A DNA stretch of 64,000 nt from assembly GCA_021299635.1 (NCBI GenBank), contig JAJTFA010000001.1, positions 1 to 64,000 on the forward strand, read 5' to 3'. How positions within the stretch are numbered: position 1 is the stretch's first letter; every line of letters starts with the position of its first letter. The notes beneath the pieces are model-generated. The model was not told where the DNA came from. It was given only the letters and a program-made list of their open reading frames with translations, and made no database searches. Below, one piece after another: positions 35,923-45,609 of this stretch. Source of the DNA: Sphingobacteriales bacterium. GTDB lineage: Bacteria; Bacteroidota; Bacteroidia; UKL13-3. A program made the position numbers and the translations under genes.

Positions 35923-37542
35923 ATGCAAGAACTGGTTAATGAATTGCACTTACGTCTTGAAAAAGTAGCGGAAGGTGGCGGCAAAAAAGCAGCAGCTAAA
36001 CAAAAAGAAAAAGGGAAAATGCTTGCACGCGAACGTGTAAGTTATTTACTCGATGCAGATAAACCGCAAATTGAGATAGGTGCATTTGCAGGGTATGAGA
36101 TGTACGAAGATCAGGGAGGATGTCCTGCTGGCGGGGTATTGGTGGTAATAGGATATGTGAGTGGCAGGCAGTGTGTAGTGGTCGCAAATGATGCTACCGT
36201 AAAAGCCGGTGCATGGTTCCCAATCTCCGGTAAAAAGAATTTGCGTGCCCAGGAGATTTCCATTGAAAATAAATTGCCAATCATTTATCTGGTTGACAGT
36301 GCCGGTGTATTTCTTCCCATGCAGGATGAAATATTTCCGGATAAGGAACACTTTGGACGCATTTTTAGAAATAATGCCGTAATGAGTAGCATGGGCATTA
36401 CCCAAATAGCTGCGGTTATGGGCAGTTGTGTAGCAGGTGGTGCTTATTTGCCCATTATGAGTGATGAAGCCATGATTGTAGATAAAACTGGTTCCATATT
36501 TTTAGCTGGTAGTTATCTGGTAAAGGCAGCCATTGGCGAAGACATAGATAACGAAACGCTGGGTGGGGCATCCACCCATTGCGAAATAAGTGGTGTAACG
36601 GATTATAAATTTGAAAACGATGCAGCCTGTCTGGACAGGATAAAACGCATCATGGGAAAAATAGGCGATTATGAAAAGGCAGGATTTAGCCGCATAGAAT
36701 CAAAAGCCCCAACAAAAAGTATGGACGATGTGTATGCTGCCGTTAATCATTTCTCCAAACCATTTAATGTGCTTGAAATAATTGAGCGTTTAGTTGATGC
36801 CGGCAGTTTTGATCCTTACAAAGAACTTTACGGTAAAACCATTACCTGCGGCTATGCACGTATTGATGGCTGGGCTGTTGGAATTATAGCCAATAACCGC
36901 GAAGTAGTAAAAGCCAAAAAGCCTAAACAGAGTGCCAATGATAATCCGGTGGAAATGCAAATTGGCGGAGTAATTTATTCTGATAGTGCCGATAAAGCAG
37001 CACACTTCATTATGAACTGCAATCAGAAAAAAATTCCTTTGGTATTTTTACAGGATGTAACAGGTTTTATGGTAGGCAGCCGCAGCGAGCATGGAGGTAT
37101 TATTAAAGATGGAGCCAAACTGGTAAATGCACAGGCCAACTCTGTTGTACCTAAATTTACCATTATTACAGGAAATAGTTTTGGTGCAGGTAATTATGCT
37201 ATGTGCGGCAAAGCTTATGATCCGCGTCTGATAGCAGCATGGCCCAATGCAAAAATTGCGGTAATGGGTGGTGAGCAGGCAGCTAAAACATTGCTTCAAA
37301 TAGAAGAAGCCTCGCTAAAAGCTAAGGGAGAGCAAATCAATGATGCTAAACAAGCAGCACTGTTAAAGCAAATTACCGACAGATATAATAAACAAATGAG
37401 CCCTTACTATGCAGCAGCGCGTCTTTGGGTTGATGCCATCATTGACCCTATTGAAACCCGCAAGTGGATAAGCATGGGTATAGAGGCAGCTAATCATGCC
37501 CCCATCCAGAAACAGTTTCGTCCGGGTGTGATCCGGGCCTGA
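35923..37542 (+). CDS. Acyl-CoA carboxylase carboxyltransferase (beta) subunit
   Basis: Transfers CO2 from carboxybiotin to an acyl-CoA (propionyl-, methylcrotonyl- or similar). It has 539 aa with two crotonase-like halves. The N-half carries KMLARERVSYLLD, PIIYLVDSAGVFLPMQDE and MGSCVAGGAYLPIMSDE. The C-half carries IPLVFLQDVTGFMVG, ITGNSFGAGNYAMCGKAYDP and AVMGGEQAAKTL. The PAGGVLVV and DSAGVFLPMQ segments favour methylcrotonyl-CoA carboxylase (leucine breakdown), but specificity is not certain. No biotin-carboxylase subunit is adjacent, so its partner must be encoded elsewhere. Confidence 0.9.
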   Translation: MQELVNELHLRLEKVAEGGGKKAAAKQKEKGKMLARERVSYLLDADKPQIEIGAFAGYEMYEDQGGCPAGGVLVVIGYVSGRQCVVVANDATVKAGAWFPISGKKNLRAQEISIENKLPIIYLVDSAGVFLPMQDEIFPDKEHFGRIFRNNAVMSSMGITQIAAVMGSCVAGGAYLPIMSDEAMIVDKTGSIFLAGSYLVKAAIGEDIDNETLGGASTHCEISGVTDYKFENDAACLDRIKRIMGKIGDYEKAGFSRIESKAPTKSMDDVYAAVNHFSKPFNVLEIIERLVDAGSFDPYKELYGKTITCGYARIDGWAVGIIANNREVVKAKKPKQSANDNPVEMQIGGVIYSDSADKAAHFIMNCNQKKIPLVFLQDVTGFMVGSRSEHGGIIKDGAKLVNAQANSVVPKFTIITGNSFGAGNYAMCGKAYDPRLIAAWPNAKIAVMGGEQAAKTLLQIEEASLKAKGEQINDAKQAALLKQITDRYNKQMSPYYAAARLWVDAIIDPIETRKWISMGIEAANHAPIQKQFRPGVIRA

Positions 37543-37754
37543 GTTTATTGAGCCTATACAAGTCATTTCGTGTTAATGGCATAAATCTAAGCGTTACCTA
37601 TCAGCAAAATTCAAACCTTCTGTAGCATAGCTTAAAAAGCGTTATTAACTTTATGTTTTTAGACTAAACATTTTGAATAAATAAAAATATTTATCATTTT
37701 GCATATGGTAAATAAAGTTTATCTATTTATCACACTATATTTTATGATATAATA

Positions 37755-38465
37755 ATGATAAAAAAATGTCGCCTCTACTCAATTGCTTTATTGTTTTTAA
37801 CAATACAGGTACATTCCCAGCAAATTACAGATAGTACAGCAAAAAGTGCTCCCCAAGATGATATTACTATGTCTGATGCTTGGTCGATAGGCATCGGAGC
37901 AGGCACATTGGGTGCAGGCATCAAAATTAATAAATCCTTTGGGACAAAATTTTCATTGAGTTTGGGGTGTTACTTATTCTCATATAAGTATTCAGCTCAA
38001 ACCAGTATTCAAAAAGAGCAGGTTTCAATGAATACAGATATTAGTAGCAACACAATCCCACTTCTGCTGGCTTATTATCCTTTTAAAAATAGCATTAATA
38101 TCAAGGCTGGTATAGCTTTTAGTAGCCACAATACTGCTGTTGAAATTGCACCTTTGCAAAATTATGTATATGGGAATCTGACCTTTACTCCTGACAATAT
38201 CGGAGCAATCCGTTTTGATATTAACAGAGCCATCATACAGCCTTATCTCGGCTTAGGTATTGGCAGGGATAATCCAAAGAAAAGGCTGAATATGGCTTTT
38301 GATCTAGGTTTTTTCTATCATGGCACACCTCAAATAAAATTAATGGCTACTGAAGCTTTGAGCCCAACTGCAAATGAAAATAATCAATCTGTTCTAACAA
38401 ATGCATTCAGTCAATTTGTGCTTTATCCTTTTCTTAACATTTCTTTCAATATTAAAATTCTGTAA
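37755..38465 (+). CDS. Exported protein, probable outer-membrane barrel (unknown)
   Basis: 236 aa. The signal peptide ends near VHSQQ. Predicted strands include WSIGIGAGTLGAGIKINKSF, FSLSLGCYLFSYKYSA, IIQPYLGLGIGRDNP, MAFDLGFFYHG and a last strand YPFLNISFNIKIL ending in a hydrophobic residue. This fits an eight-stranded outer-membrane protein. No family recognised. The next gene starts 15 bp later and is also exported, so the two probably form one operon. The 210 bp upstream are AT-rich with no exact TAnnTTTG match seen. Confidence 0.7.
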   Translation: MIKKCRLYSIALLFLTIQVHSQQITDSTAKSAPQDDITMSDAWSIGIGAGTLGAGIKINKSFGTKFSLSLGCYLFSYKYSAQTSIQKEQVSMNTDISSNTIPLLLAYYPFKNSINIKAGIAFSSHNTAVEIAPLQNYVYGNLTFTPDNIGAIRFDINRAIIQPYLGLGIGRDNPKKRLNMAFDLGFFYHGTPQIKLMATEALSPTANENNQSVLTNAFSQFVLYPFLNISFNIKIL

Positions 38466-38480
38466 TCGATAATTTAGCAT

Positions 38481-40355
38481 ATGAAAAATTCATTTTTAAA
38501 TTTCATTCTTCTGTTTATTATCTGTTTTCCTATTACGTTTTGTACCAATCCCTTTAATGATATTTCAGATTTTAAGATGGGAATTGATGCAGGTAAACTG
38601 CTTGACCCTGCAGTTAAAGTTTCTTTTGGTATTATAGGGGAAAATAATTCAGTGCCAGAAAATATTATAGTAAGGATAGAAGGTGAAGGTGCTCAATCTC
38701 TAACCGATGTAAATGGAGAAAACTTTTTTAATGTAGGACAGGATGGTATTCTGAATTTATTGCTGCAGCCAGGCATCACTCCGGATAATAACAATCCGTT
38801 AATGATAAAAATCATTGCTGAGGCAAAGGGTTGCTTGCCTGTTACTGAAGAAATCTATTTGTTTGGTAGAGATAAAAATCCTGATATTAAATTAAACTTC
38901 TATCGTGCCACAAACCCTCCTCCAGGTTATAAAGTAGAAGAGCAAATGGCATTGTTTGCAGGCAAAAAAGCAGCCGATACGCTTGTGTTTCAGCATCGCG
39001 ACTTAAATGGTGTTGATTTTACTTTTAAGTATCCGGTTCAAGGTGCTGTTTTTGTTGTAAATCGATACATTCAATATATTGTAGAAGAGAAAACAGTGAA
39101 CATTGAGGTGGAAGAAGACTCTATTGTTGGTGCAGCATATTACTACAAAAAGCAACTTTTAAGTCCTGTTGTTAAGGTTAAAAGGCTAAAACCGGTGCAG
39201 AGGATAACTTATGGAAATAAAGTAATACCGGATACCATACCCGTTGAAAATGTGAAAGCAAGGATTTGGTCAAATACCAATCCTTATCTTGAAACATCTG
39301 GTTTTAAAGATGCTGAAGGAAGAGATATTGAATTGCCTCGTTTATTCACTGGAGTTGTTAGGGTTCCTCGAATTGACTTTATTTCGAGTAAGGGTGAGTA
39401 CATTACTGTCATGTATCCGGGAGATTTTAACAAAGGAAGATTAATCACAGCCAAACTTACTGACCCGAATGTTTCTTTATTCTTATCAGGTACATTTTAC
39501 TCAGGTGATAAGGAGTCTGAATATATTTCCGGGAATTCAGTGATTCCTAATAGCAAGCTTAAATTTAATAATGATAATTCTATAACATTTAAGGATGACT
39601 ATGTTTTTGATAAGGAATTTTTCTTCTTCAAGGATATGCTGGTGGGTTGCGGTTTTGTTAATGTTGTAGTTCGTCCAAGTTTCAATCTCATAGGTTTTGA
39701 TATTGATTACGGCATAACACATGGAATCATTCAATATAACAGATATGGAGTTTATGATGAGCCAATTAGACTACCTTCATTTACAGAACTTGGTGATGCG
39801 GAATTATATGTTAAGGTTAACCATTATTATAACCAATGCTTCTTGAAAGAGCCCCCATTATTTGAAAAAACACAAACCTTAACGCCATGTAATTATGTTG
39901 GTGGCAGCTATAATTATTTTATTGATTACAATCCTTCTTTATTTTGGCAAAAATATCGTAGCCTTTTTTCACAAGTTAATGTAACTGCTAGTGTTTTATG
40001 TAGGTTAGGGAATCGGGTAACGCTTCCCGAACAAACTATTGGTTATGAAATATTGAATGATCCGTGCACCAAACGCTACTTTAATATCTCCAATAGCAAA
40101 GTTGAAGTCTTATTGGTTAAAAATAAAACATACGTTTTATATTTTTATAATAAATACAATAATAGGACGATTATTGATACCATGAGTATTAATCAAACTG
40201 ATAAAGACTTCATTGGCTTTATAGATGGACCTACGGGCTCTTTCAGAGCCTATACCGGCAAGATGCTATACAATCCTGCTACAGAGGAGTATAATTTGAA
40301 TGCAGTGTTTGAACAACCATATTTCAAGCATTTCATTCCCGGCTGTGGTAATTAA
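38481..40355 (+). CDS. Large exported protein of unknown function, possible lipoprotein
   Basis: 624 aa with an N-terminal signal MKNSFLNFILLFIICFPITFC. The cysteine at the end could be a lipidation site, although ITFC is a poor lipobox. The rest is beta-rich and looks like several Ig/CNA-B-like sandwich segments (VSFGIIGENNSVPENIIVRI, IKIIAEAKGCLPVTEEIYLF). Cysteine-containing motifs near the C-terminus could form disulfides. There is no T9SS sorting domain and no catalytic motif that I recognise. It is paired with the preceding barrel protein, which suggests a joint surface structure (inference). It is convergent with gpmI. Confidence 0.65.
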   Translation: MKNSFLNFILLFIICFPITFCTNPFNDISDFKMGIDAGKLLDPAVKVSFGIIGENNSVPENIIVRIEGEGAQSLTDVNGENFFNVGQDGILNLLLQPGITPDNNNPLMIKIIAEAKGCLPVTEEIYLFGRDKNPDIKLNFYRATNPPPGYKVEEQMALFAGKKAADTLVFQHRDLNGVDFTFKYPVQGAVFVVNRYIQYIVEEKTVNIEVEEDSIVGAAYYYKKQLLSPVVKVKRLKPVQRITYGNKVIPDTIPVENVKARIWSNTNPYLETSGFKDAEGRDIELPRLFTGVVRVPRIDFISSKGEYITVMYPGDFNKGRLITAKLTDPNVSLFLSGTFYSGDKESEYISGNSVIPNSKLKFNNDNSITFKDDYVFDKEFFFFKDMLVGCGFVNVVVRPSFNLIGFDIDYGITHGIIQYNRYGVYDEPIRLPSFTELGDAELYVKVNHYYNQCFLKEPPLFEKTQTLTPCNYVGGSYNYFIDYNPSLFWQKYRSLFSQVNVTASVLCRLGNRVTLPEQTIGYEILNDPCTKRYFNISNSKVEVLLVKNKTYVLYFYNKYNNRTIIDTMSINQTDKDFIGFIDGPTGSFRAYTGKMLYNPATEEYNLNAVFEQPYFKHFIPGCGN

Positions 40356-40433
40356 GCTAATTTGGTTCAATTAATAAGTAGTTTAGTGTATTGATTTTAG
40401 CTTGTTGATTCAACACTTAGCTCTAAGACTATA

Positions 40434-41954
40434 TTAGGATATACCGGAGTAGAGTAATACATTGCCATTCATCTCATGGGGTATTTTAATATCCATTAAA
40501 GTTAGCAACGTAGGCGCAATATCCGCCAACCTTCCATCTTTTATTCCTTGTGTTATTTGAGGCTCAATAAGAAGACAAGGCACTTTGTTTGTGGTGTGAG
40601 CAGTATTGGGAGTGCCATCACTTTCATTAATCATGTATTCTCCATTTCCATGATCGGCAGTTACCAGAAGCGAATATTTTTTTGCAAGGGCAGCCTCAAC
40701 CACTTTGCCCAAGCACTCATCTACTTTTTCAATGGCTTTAATTTCTGCTTCAACTACACCCGTATGTCCAACCATATCCGGGTTGGCAAAGTTTACACAA
40801 ATGAAATCAGCCTCTGCTTTTTCAATTTCCTGTAAAGTAAAATCACATACCATATCTGCACTCATCTCAGGTTGTAAATCATAGGTTGCTACTTTTGGTG
40901 ATGGGGCCATATGTCTTGTTTCGCCTATAAATGGCTGCTCTCTGCCTCCGCTAAAGAAAAAAGTAACATGTGGGTATTTCTCAGTCTCTGCAATTCTTAC
41001 CTGTATACAGCCGTTTTGTTCCAGTACCTCACCCATGGTATTGTTTAACTCTATGTCCGGAAATAATACCTTAACATTTTTAAAAGTTTTATCATACTCC
41101 GTCAGGCTAATATAATGTAGGTTTATCTTATGCATGTTATGTTCATGAAAATCCTGCTGCGTAAGTGCCATTGTTATTTCCCTACCCCGATCAGTTCTAA
41201 AATTAAAACAAATAACCACATCGCCTTCTTTGATAGTTGCATTCTTATTGGCTATAATGGGCTTTAAAAACTCATCGGTTTCATTGGCTGCATAACGTTT
41301 ATTAATAGTGGCAAGCAAGTCGTTGGATTCTTCACCTATGCCATTCACCAGCAGATCATAGGCTAGTTTTACACGTTCCCATCTTTTATCGCGATCCATT
41401 GCATAGTAGCGTCCAACCACAGAAGCAATTTGCCCACCGCTATGCTGAAGGTGCTCATTCAGTTCTTTCAAAAATGCTATACCACTTTTGGGATCTGTAT
41501 CACGACCATCGGTAAAAGCATGAATATAGAAATTTCTTATCTGCTTCTCTTGAAGTAAGCTACACAAATCTTTTACATGTGAAAGTGAAGAGTGAACGCC
41601 TCCATTGCTTACCAACCCTATTAAATGTATATTTTTTTGATGGCTTCGGGCATACTGAATCGCTTCATTTAATACATGATTTTCATTAACTTTTTTTTCG
41701 CGAAATGATTTATTGATGAGCACAAGTTGCTGATATACTACTCTGCCTGCACCGATATTCATATGGCCTACTTCTGAGTTCCCCATCTGCCCCTCGGGAA
41801 GTCCAACATCCTCGCCTGATGTTTTTAATTCCGCATAAGGATATCTTGCATATAGTGCATCAAAGTTTGGTTTTCTCGCTAAATTTATGGCATTACCTGA
41901 GTAAGGTTTTCCATTACCCCAGCCATCCAATATGAGTAAAATTGTTTTTTTCAT
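40434..41954 (-). CDS. gpmI: 2,3-bisphosphoglycerate-independent phosphoglycerate mutase
   Basis: Converts 3- to 2-phosphoglycerate in glycolysis with two Mn ions. At 506 aa it has the expected length. It begins ILLILDGWGNGKP (metal Asp), and the phosphoserine is in GQMGNSEVGHMNIGAGR near residue 62. VVGRYYAMDRDKRWERV and NFRTDRGREIT lie mid-protein. The second metal site is FANPDMVGHTG with LLVTADHGNGEYM. The C-terminus is HEMNGNVLL. It is transcribed alone. No consensus promoter was found within 60 bp. Confidence 0.96.
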   Translation of the reverse strand: MKKTILLILDGWGNGKPYSGNAINLARKPNFDALYARYPYAELKTSGEDVGLPEGQMGNSEVGHMNIGAGRVVYQQLVLINKSFREKKVNENHVLNEAIQYARSHQKNIHLIGLVSNGGVHSSLSHVKDLCSLLQEKQIRNFYIHAFTDGRDTDPKSGIAFLKELNEHLQHSGGQIASVVGRYYAMDRDKRWERVKLAYDLLVNGIGEESNDLLATINKRYAANETDEFLKPIIANKNATIKEGDVVICFNFRTDRGREITMALTQQDFHEHNMHKINLHYISLTEYDKTFKNVKVLFPDIELNNTMGEVLEQNGCIQVRIAETEKYPHVTFFFSGGREQPFIGETRHMAPSPKVATYDLQPEMSADMVCDFTLQEIEKAEADFICVNFANPDMVGHTGVVEAEIKAIEKVDECLGKVVEAALAKKYSLLVTADHGNGEYMINESDGTPNTAHTTNKVPCLLIEPQITQGIKDGRLADIAPTLLTLMDIKIPHEMNGNVLLYSGIS

Positions 41955-42116
41955 TTCTTCTATTTGTTCCTGAAACAGACAAATTTGAATTGATAGAAAA
42001 TTAAAATCAGACTGTTATTCAACAAAAATAAGGATATAAACCGGATATGAACCCCTTGTAAAAGGAACATTTTTGTTAATTTGCGATGTGGCACAATTTT
42101 AGCCGCTAGCAGGTAT

Positions 42117-42503
42117 ATGAAAAAAACACTCTTCTTTTTGCTACTGCCGTTTATGTTATTAGCCTTAACTGCAAAGGCTGATATTTTTGATGATGTTCTA
42201 AACGCGCTAAAAGCAGGTAATGCTAAACAACTCAGCACCTACTTTAATAACTCTGTTGAGTTGACTGTTCCCGGTAGTGAAGGGGTTTACAGCAAGCAAC
42301 AGGCAGAAATTATTCTTAAATCTTTTTTTGCCCAAAATCCGGCTGAAAATGTAATCCGGCAACACGATGGGGCATCTGCTCAGGGTGCTAGATATGCTAT
42401 AGCCGTATACGAATCGTCTCGTTCTGTATACCGTGCTTATATTTTTATGAAAGACTCAGGTTCAGGATTCAAAATTCATGAACTTCGGTTTGAAAAACAA
42501 TAA
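42117..42503 (+). CDS. DUF4783 family exported protein
   Basis: 128 aa from ATG 42117, with signal peptide MKKTLFFLLLPFMLLALTAKA. A compact NTF2-like alpha-beta domain follows (IFDDVLNALKAGNAKQLSTY, VYSKQQAEIILKSFF, YRAYIFMKDSGSGFKIHELR). The Bacteroidota DUF4783 family has this architecture and is often found immediately upstream of nadC. Function is unknown. The stop lies 9 bp before the nadC ATG, so the genes are co-transcribed. An in-frame TTG 12 codons earlier is not used in this call because it would spoil the signal peptide. Confidence 0.8.
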   Translation: MKKTLFFLLLPFMLLALTAKADIFDDVLNALKAGNAKQLSTYFNNSVELTVPGSEGVYSKQQAEIILKSFFAQNPAENVIRQHDGASAQGARYAIAVYESSRSVYRAYIFMKDSGSGFKIHELRFEKQ

Positions 42504-42512
42504 TTGTTGTTA

Positions 42513-43367
42513 ATGAACGCATTACTTAATAATCCGCTGGTTATAGGTCTGATTGAGCTTGCCTTTAAGGAAGATATTGGCGATGGTGACCACACTTCAA
42601 TGGCTTGTATTGAATCCTCCAGCAAGGGGCGTTCAGTAATTGTTGCAAAAGAGGAGGGTATTTTAGCAGGAGCATTTCTTGCTGATTATATTTTTAAAAA
42701 AATAGATCCTTGCTTGCTTTTTAAGCAACTTGTGCCGGATGGAAGTAAGGTTACAAATGAGCAGGTGGTGATGGAGATTGAAGGAAGTTCCATTTCCATG
42801 CTAACTGCGGAAAGGACGGTGCTCAATTTTATTCAACGCTTAAGTGGTATTGCTACCCAAACCCAAATGTATGTTAGTACTTTAAAAGGCTTACACACGC
42901 AAATCCTTGACACACGAAAAACCACTCCTGGCATGCGTATGCTGGAAAAATGGGCGGTTGAAACCGGAGGCGGTGCAAACCACCGCATTGGTTTGTATGA
43001 TATGATCTTAATTAAAGATAATCATATTGATTTTGCCGGAGGCATTCAGCCTGCTCTTGAGCGCACGCATGCTTACTTAAAAGCTCATAAGCGTAATCTG
43101 AAAATTGAAATAGAAACACGCTCACTCAATGAAGTAGAACAAGTGCTATCAGTCGGAGGTGTAAATCGCATTATGCTCGATAACTTTTCACCTGAGTTGC
43201 TTAAAGAGGCCGTGCTGCTTATCAATGGCCGATATGAAACCGAAGCATCTGGTGGCATTACGCTGCAAACACTTAGAACCTACGCTGAAACAGGAGTGGA
43301 TTTCATTTCTTCTGGTGCGCTTACACATTCTGTTAAAAGCCTTGACTTTAGTATGCGCGCAGTGTAA
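42513..43367 (+). CDS. nadC: Nicotinate-nucleotide pyrophosphorylase (carboxylating)
   Basis: Forms nicotinate mononucleotide from quinolinate and PRPP in de novo NAD synthesis. At 284 aa it has the usual length. Signatures are FKEDIGDGDHTS, ERTVLNFIQRLSGIAT, DTRKTTPGMRMLEKWAV, GGGANHRIGLYDMILIKDNH and the C-terminal ASGGITLQT...GVDFISSGALTHS. ATG 42513 is chosen over upstream TTG codons at 42504 and 42507. No nadA or nadB is in the window. It lies in a plus-strand unit with the DUF4783 gene before it and the DUF4403 gene after it. Confidence 0.95.
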   Translation: MNALLNNPLVIGLIELAFKEDIGDGDHTSMACIESSSKGRSVIVAKEEGILAGAFLADYIFKKIDPCLLFKQLVPDGSKVTNEQVVMEIEGSSISMLTAERTVLNFIQRLSGIATQTQMYVSTLKGLHTQILDTRKTTPGMRMLEKWAVETGGGANHRIGLYDMILIKDNHIDFAGGIQPALERTHAYLKAHKRNLKIEIETRSLNEVEQVLSVGGVNRIMLDNFSPELLKEAVLLINGRYETEASGGITLQTLRTYAETGVDFISSGALTHSVKSLDFSMRAV

Positions 43368-43378
43368 CACTTGCAAAG

Positions 43379-44800
43379 ATGAAGTTGCTGTTTCGCTGTT
43401 TCTTTTTCTTCTCCTTATTTTTCAGTTTGTTCGCCTGCCGCACAGTTCAGCTAAATCCAACCTATAAGGTAGTGCCAGATGACTCTGCCTATAAAAAGCC
43501 CCTATCGGTTATTGCACTTCCTGTAACCATCAGCTATCAGACGTTGAGGCAGCAAATACACAACAGTTTTTCTGATGTGTTGTATGAGGATTTAAGTTTT
43601 GAAAATAACAATACGGATCAAATCATGTTGCGCATTACGCGAAAAGATACCATTGGCGTAAGCGCAGCTGAGAACCGCCTGCAGCTGGATGCACCTCTGC
43701 ATGTTTGGCTGGTGTATCGTTTCAGAACACGGATTCTCGGATTGCCGTTAGAGCAATTAGTAGAAAAGCAATTTGATGCGCACGTAAAAATAACTTCTTT
43801 GATTCAGCTCAATACACAATGGCAAGTTGTTTCGCAAACACAAACCAATATTCATACAAGGTTGCTGCCTCAGATTAATATAGCAGGCCTGGTAATTGAC
43901 ATCAATAAAATACTTGAGCCTGTAATAAATGCACAAGAGAAACGGATTAACAAATTAATAGATGAAGGATTACCAACATGGATAAATATAAAACCACTTG
44001 CAGTGGAGCAATGGCAAGCTTTACAAAAGCCAATCTTTATTGATTCGGCTTATAAAGCGTGGCTCATCATTCAACCCGATTACATTACGCTTTCTCAAAT
44101 ACGTTTTGAGAAGGATGCCGCTGTTTTTGGACTAAGCTTTTTACTAAATGCAGAATTACGAACAAGTGAGGATGTACCTGTCACTAAAGATAAAACACTT
44201 CCACCGCTGCAGTTTACCAAAGGCAGCATTAGCGGATTTAATATTTACATGCCGGTGCGCTTGTTCTACACTCAGTTAAGTGCTGCACTCAATAAACAAC
44301 TTGTAGGCAAGTGGTATACATTTGAGCAAGATAAACATAGTCTGTTAGTTGAGCATATTGAGCTTTTCCCTGAAAATGACAAGTTAGGTATTCGTCTATT
44401 ATTTCATGGCGTTTCAGGTAAAGGGCTATTTAGAAAAAAATTAAAAGGCACACTTATTTTTTATTGTGTACCTGAATATGACCTCGTATCAAAAACGTTA
44501 TTTTTCAGAAAGGTAGAATATACTTTGCAAACAAAAGATGTATTGCTTAAGTCGGCATCATGGTTGTTAAATGCAGGATTATTTAAGCAATCTATAGAGG
44601 GAAAACTGAATCTGCCACTAGAAAAGCAACTGATGCAATTGCAACAATTTGCATATAAAGCCATCAATATCCAGCTGTCAAAAAATGTTTACCTGCATGG
44701 AAATGCACTGGCTATTGATATTGAAGAGGTGCAACTACTACAGCAATCTTTGGTTGTGTATTTAAGAGCAAAGGGCAACGTAAATTTGGATTTTAAATAA
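43379..44800 (+). CDS. DUF4403 family lipoprotein
   Basis: 473 aa with a lipoprotein signal ending SLFAC. The body is rich in long amphipathic strands (ALPVTISYQTLRQQIHNSF, LRITRKDTIGV, LQLDAPLHVWLVYRF). It has the shape of DUF4403, a TULIP-like lipid-binding family related to tubular SMP/BPI folds (recognised by pattern). It starts 11 bp after nadC, within the same transcript. A role in envelope lipid transport is plausible but unproven. Confidence 0.75.
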   Translation: MKLLFRCFFFFSLFFSLFACRTVQLNPTYKVVPDDSAYKKPLSVIALPVTISYQTLRQQIHNSFSDVLYEDLSFENNNTDQIMLRITRKDTIGVSAAENRLQLDAPLHVWLVYRFRTRILGLPLEQLVEKQFDAHVKITSLIQLNTQWQVVSQTQTNIHTRLLPQINIAGLVIDINKILEPVINAQEKRINKLIDEGLPTWINIKPLAVEQWQALQKPIFIDSAYKAWLIIQPDYITLSQIRFEKDAAVFGLSFLLNAELRTSEDVPVTKDKTLPPLQFTKGSISGFNIYMPVRLFYTQLSAALNKQLVGKWYTFEQDKHSLLVEHIELFPENDKLGIRLLFHGVSGKGLFRKKLKGTLIFYCVPEYDLVSKTLFFRKVEYTLQTKDVLLKSASWLLNAGLFKQSIEGKLNLPLEKQLMQLQQFAYKAINIQLSKNVYLHGNALAIDIEEVQLLQQSLVVYLRAKGNVNLDFK

Positions 44801-44820
44801 TAATACAGGAAGTTAGTATC

Positions 44821-45477
44821 ATGAAATTTACAACAGCTTCATCAACGGAAAGAACTTCCTTTAATGACAACCTAATGCTGAAGGTTTATCTTTTAATTTT
44901 TAGCATTTGCTGGGCATTAACTTTTTTATACACTACAGATGTAGCCAACTGGTGGACGGAGAATATGCTCACCATCGTTTTTCTGATTGGAATAACGACA
45001 ACGTACAAAAAATTTAAATTTAGCGACCTGAGTTATACACTCATGTTCTTGTTTATACTACTTCATATTTATGGCTCGCAATATACCTATGCCGAAAATC
45101 CTTTTGGTAAATGGCTGCAGCAAATATTTCATACAGAAAGAAACCACTACGACCGTATAGTGCATTTTGGTTTTGGTTTTATGCTTTCTTATCCGATGCG
45201 CGATTATTTTAAGACCTGGTTTCAATGGCCGGTTTGGGTGTGCTGGGTATTACCGTGCGAAATTACACTTTCATTTAGCGGCATGTATGAATTGCTTGAA
45301 TGGGGAGTGGCCGATATCTTTTTCCCTGCACAAGGACATGCCTACTTGGGTTCTCAAGGCGATGTGTGGGATGCACAAAAGGATATGGGCTTGGCTTTCT
45401 TTGGCTCCGTTTCAATTATGATTATCGGTTATCTGTGCAAGAAAACATTTGATAAACGACCTATTGTTTTAAGCTAG
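44821..45477 (+). CDS. DUF2238 (YjdF-like) membrane protein
   Basis: 218 aa with about six membrane helices (LLIFSICWALTFLY, MLTIVFLIGITT, LMFLFILLHIYGSQYTYA, FGFGFMLSYPMRDY, GSVSIMIIGYLC). The polar motifs HIYGSQYTYAE, RIVHFGFGFMLSYP and ELLEWGVADIF, with GSQGDVWDAQKDM, are characteristic of DUF2238. Inner-membrane location; function unknown. It follows the DUF4403 gene by 20 bp and closes the nadC operon. Confidence 0.85.
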   Translation: MKFTTASSTERTSFNDNLMLKVYLLIFSICWALTFLYTTDVANWWTENMLTIVFLIGITTTYKKFKFSDLSYTLMFLFILLHIYGSQYTYAENPFGKWLQQIFHTERNHYDRIVHFGFGFMLSYPMRDYFKTWFQWPVWVCWVLPCEITLSFSGMYELLEWGVADIFFPAQGHAYLGSQGDVWDAQKDMGLAFFGSVSIMIIGYLCKKTFDKRPIVLS

Positions 45478-45609
45478 TTAAAGGTTCAAAGTTCAACCTA
45501 TTTATCCTCGAAATTTAGTATTTCGCATTTCCGCTCTCCTCTCTTTTTTCTAATCAATCTTACTGCACTTTTGCTTATCATTGCACCTTATTCAAGGTAT
45601 TTTTTACCC

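Noticed and set aside
42081-42116. Upstream in-frame extension of the DUF4783 gene from a TTG
   Set aside because: It would put 12 residues before an otherwise clean signal peptide.
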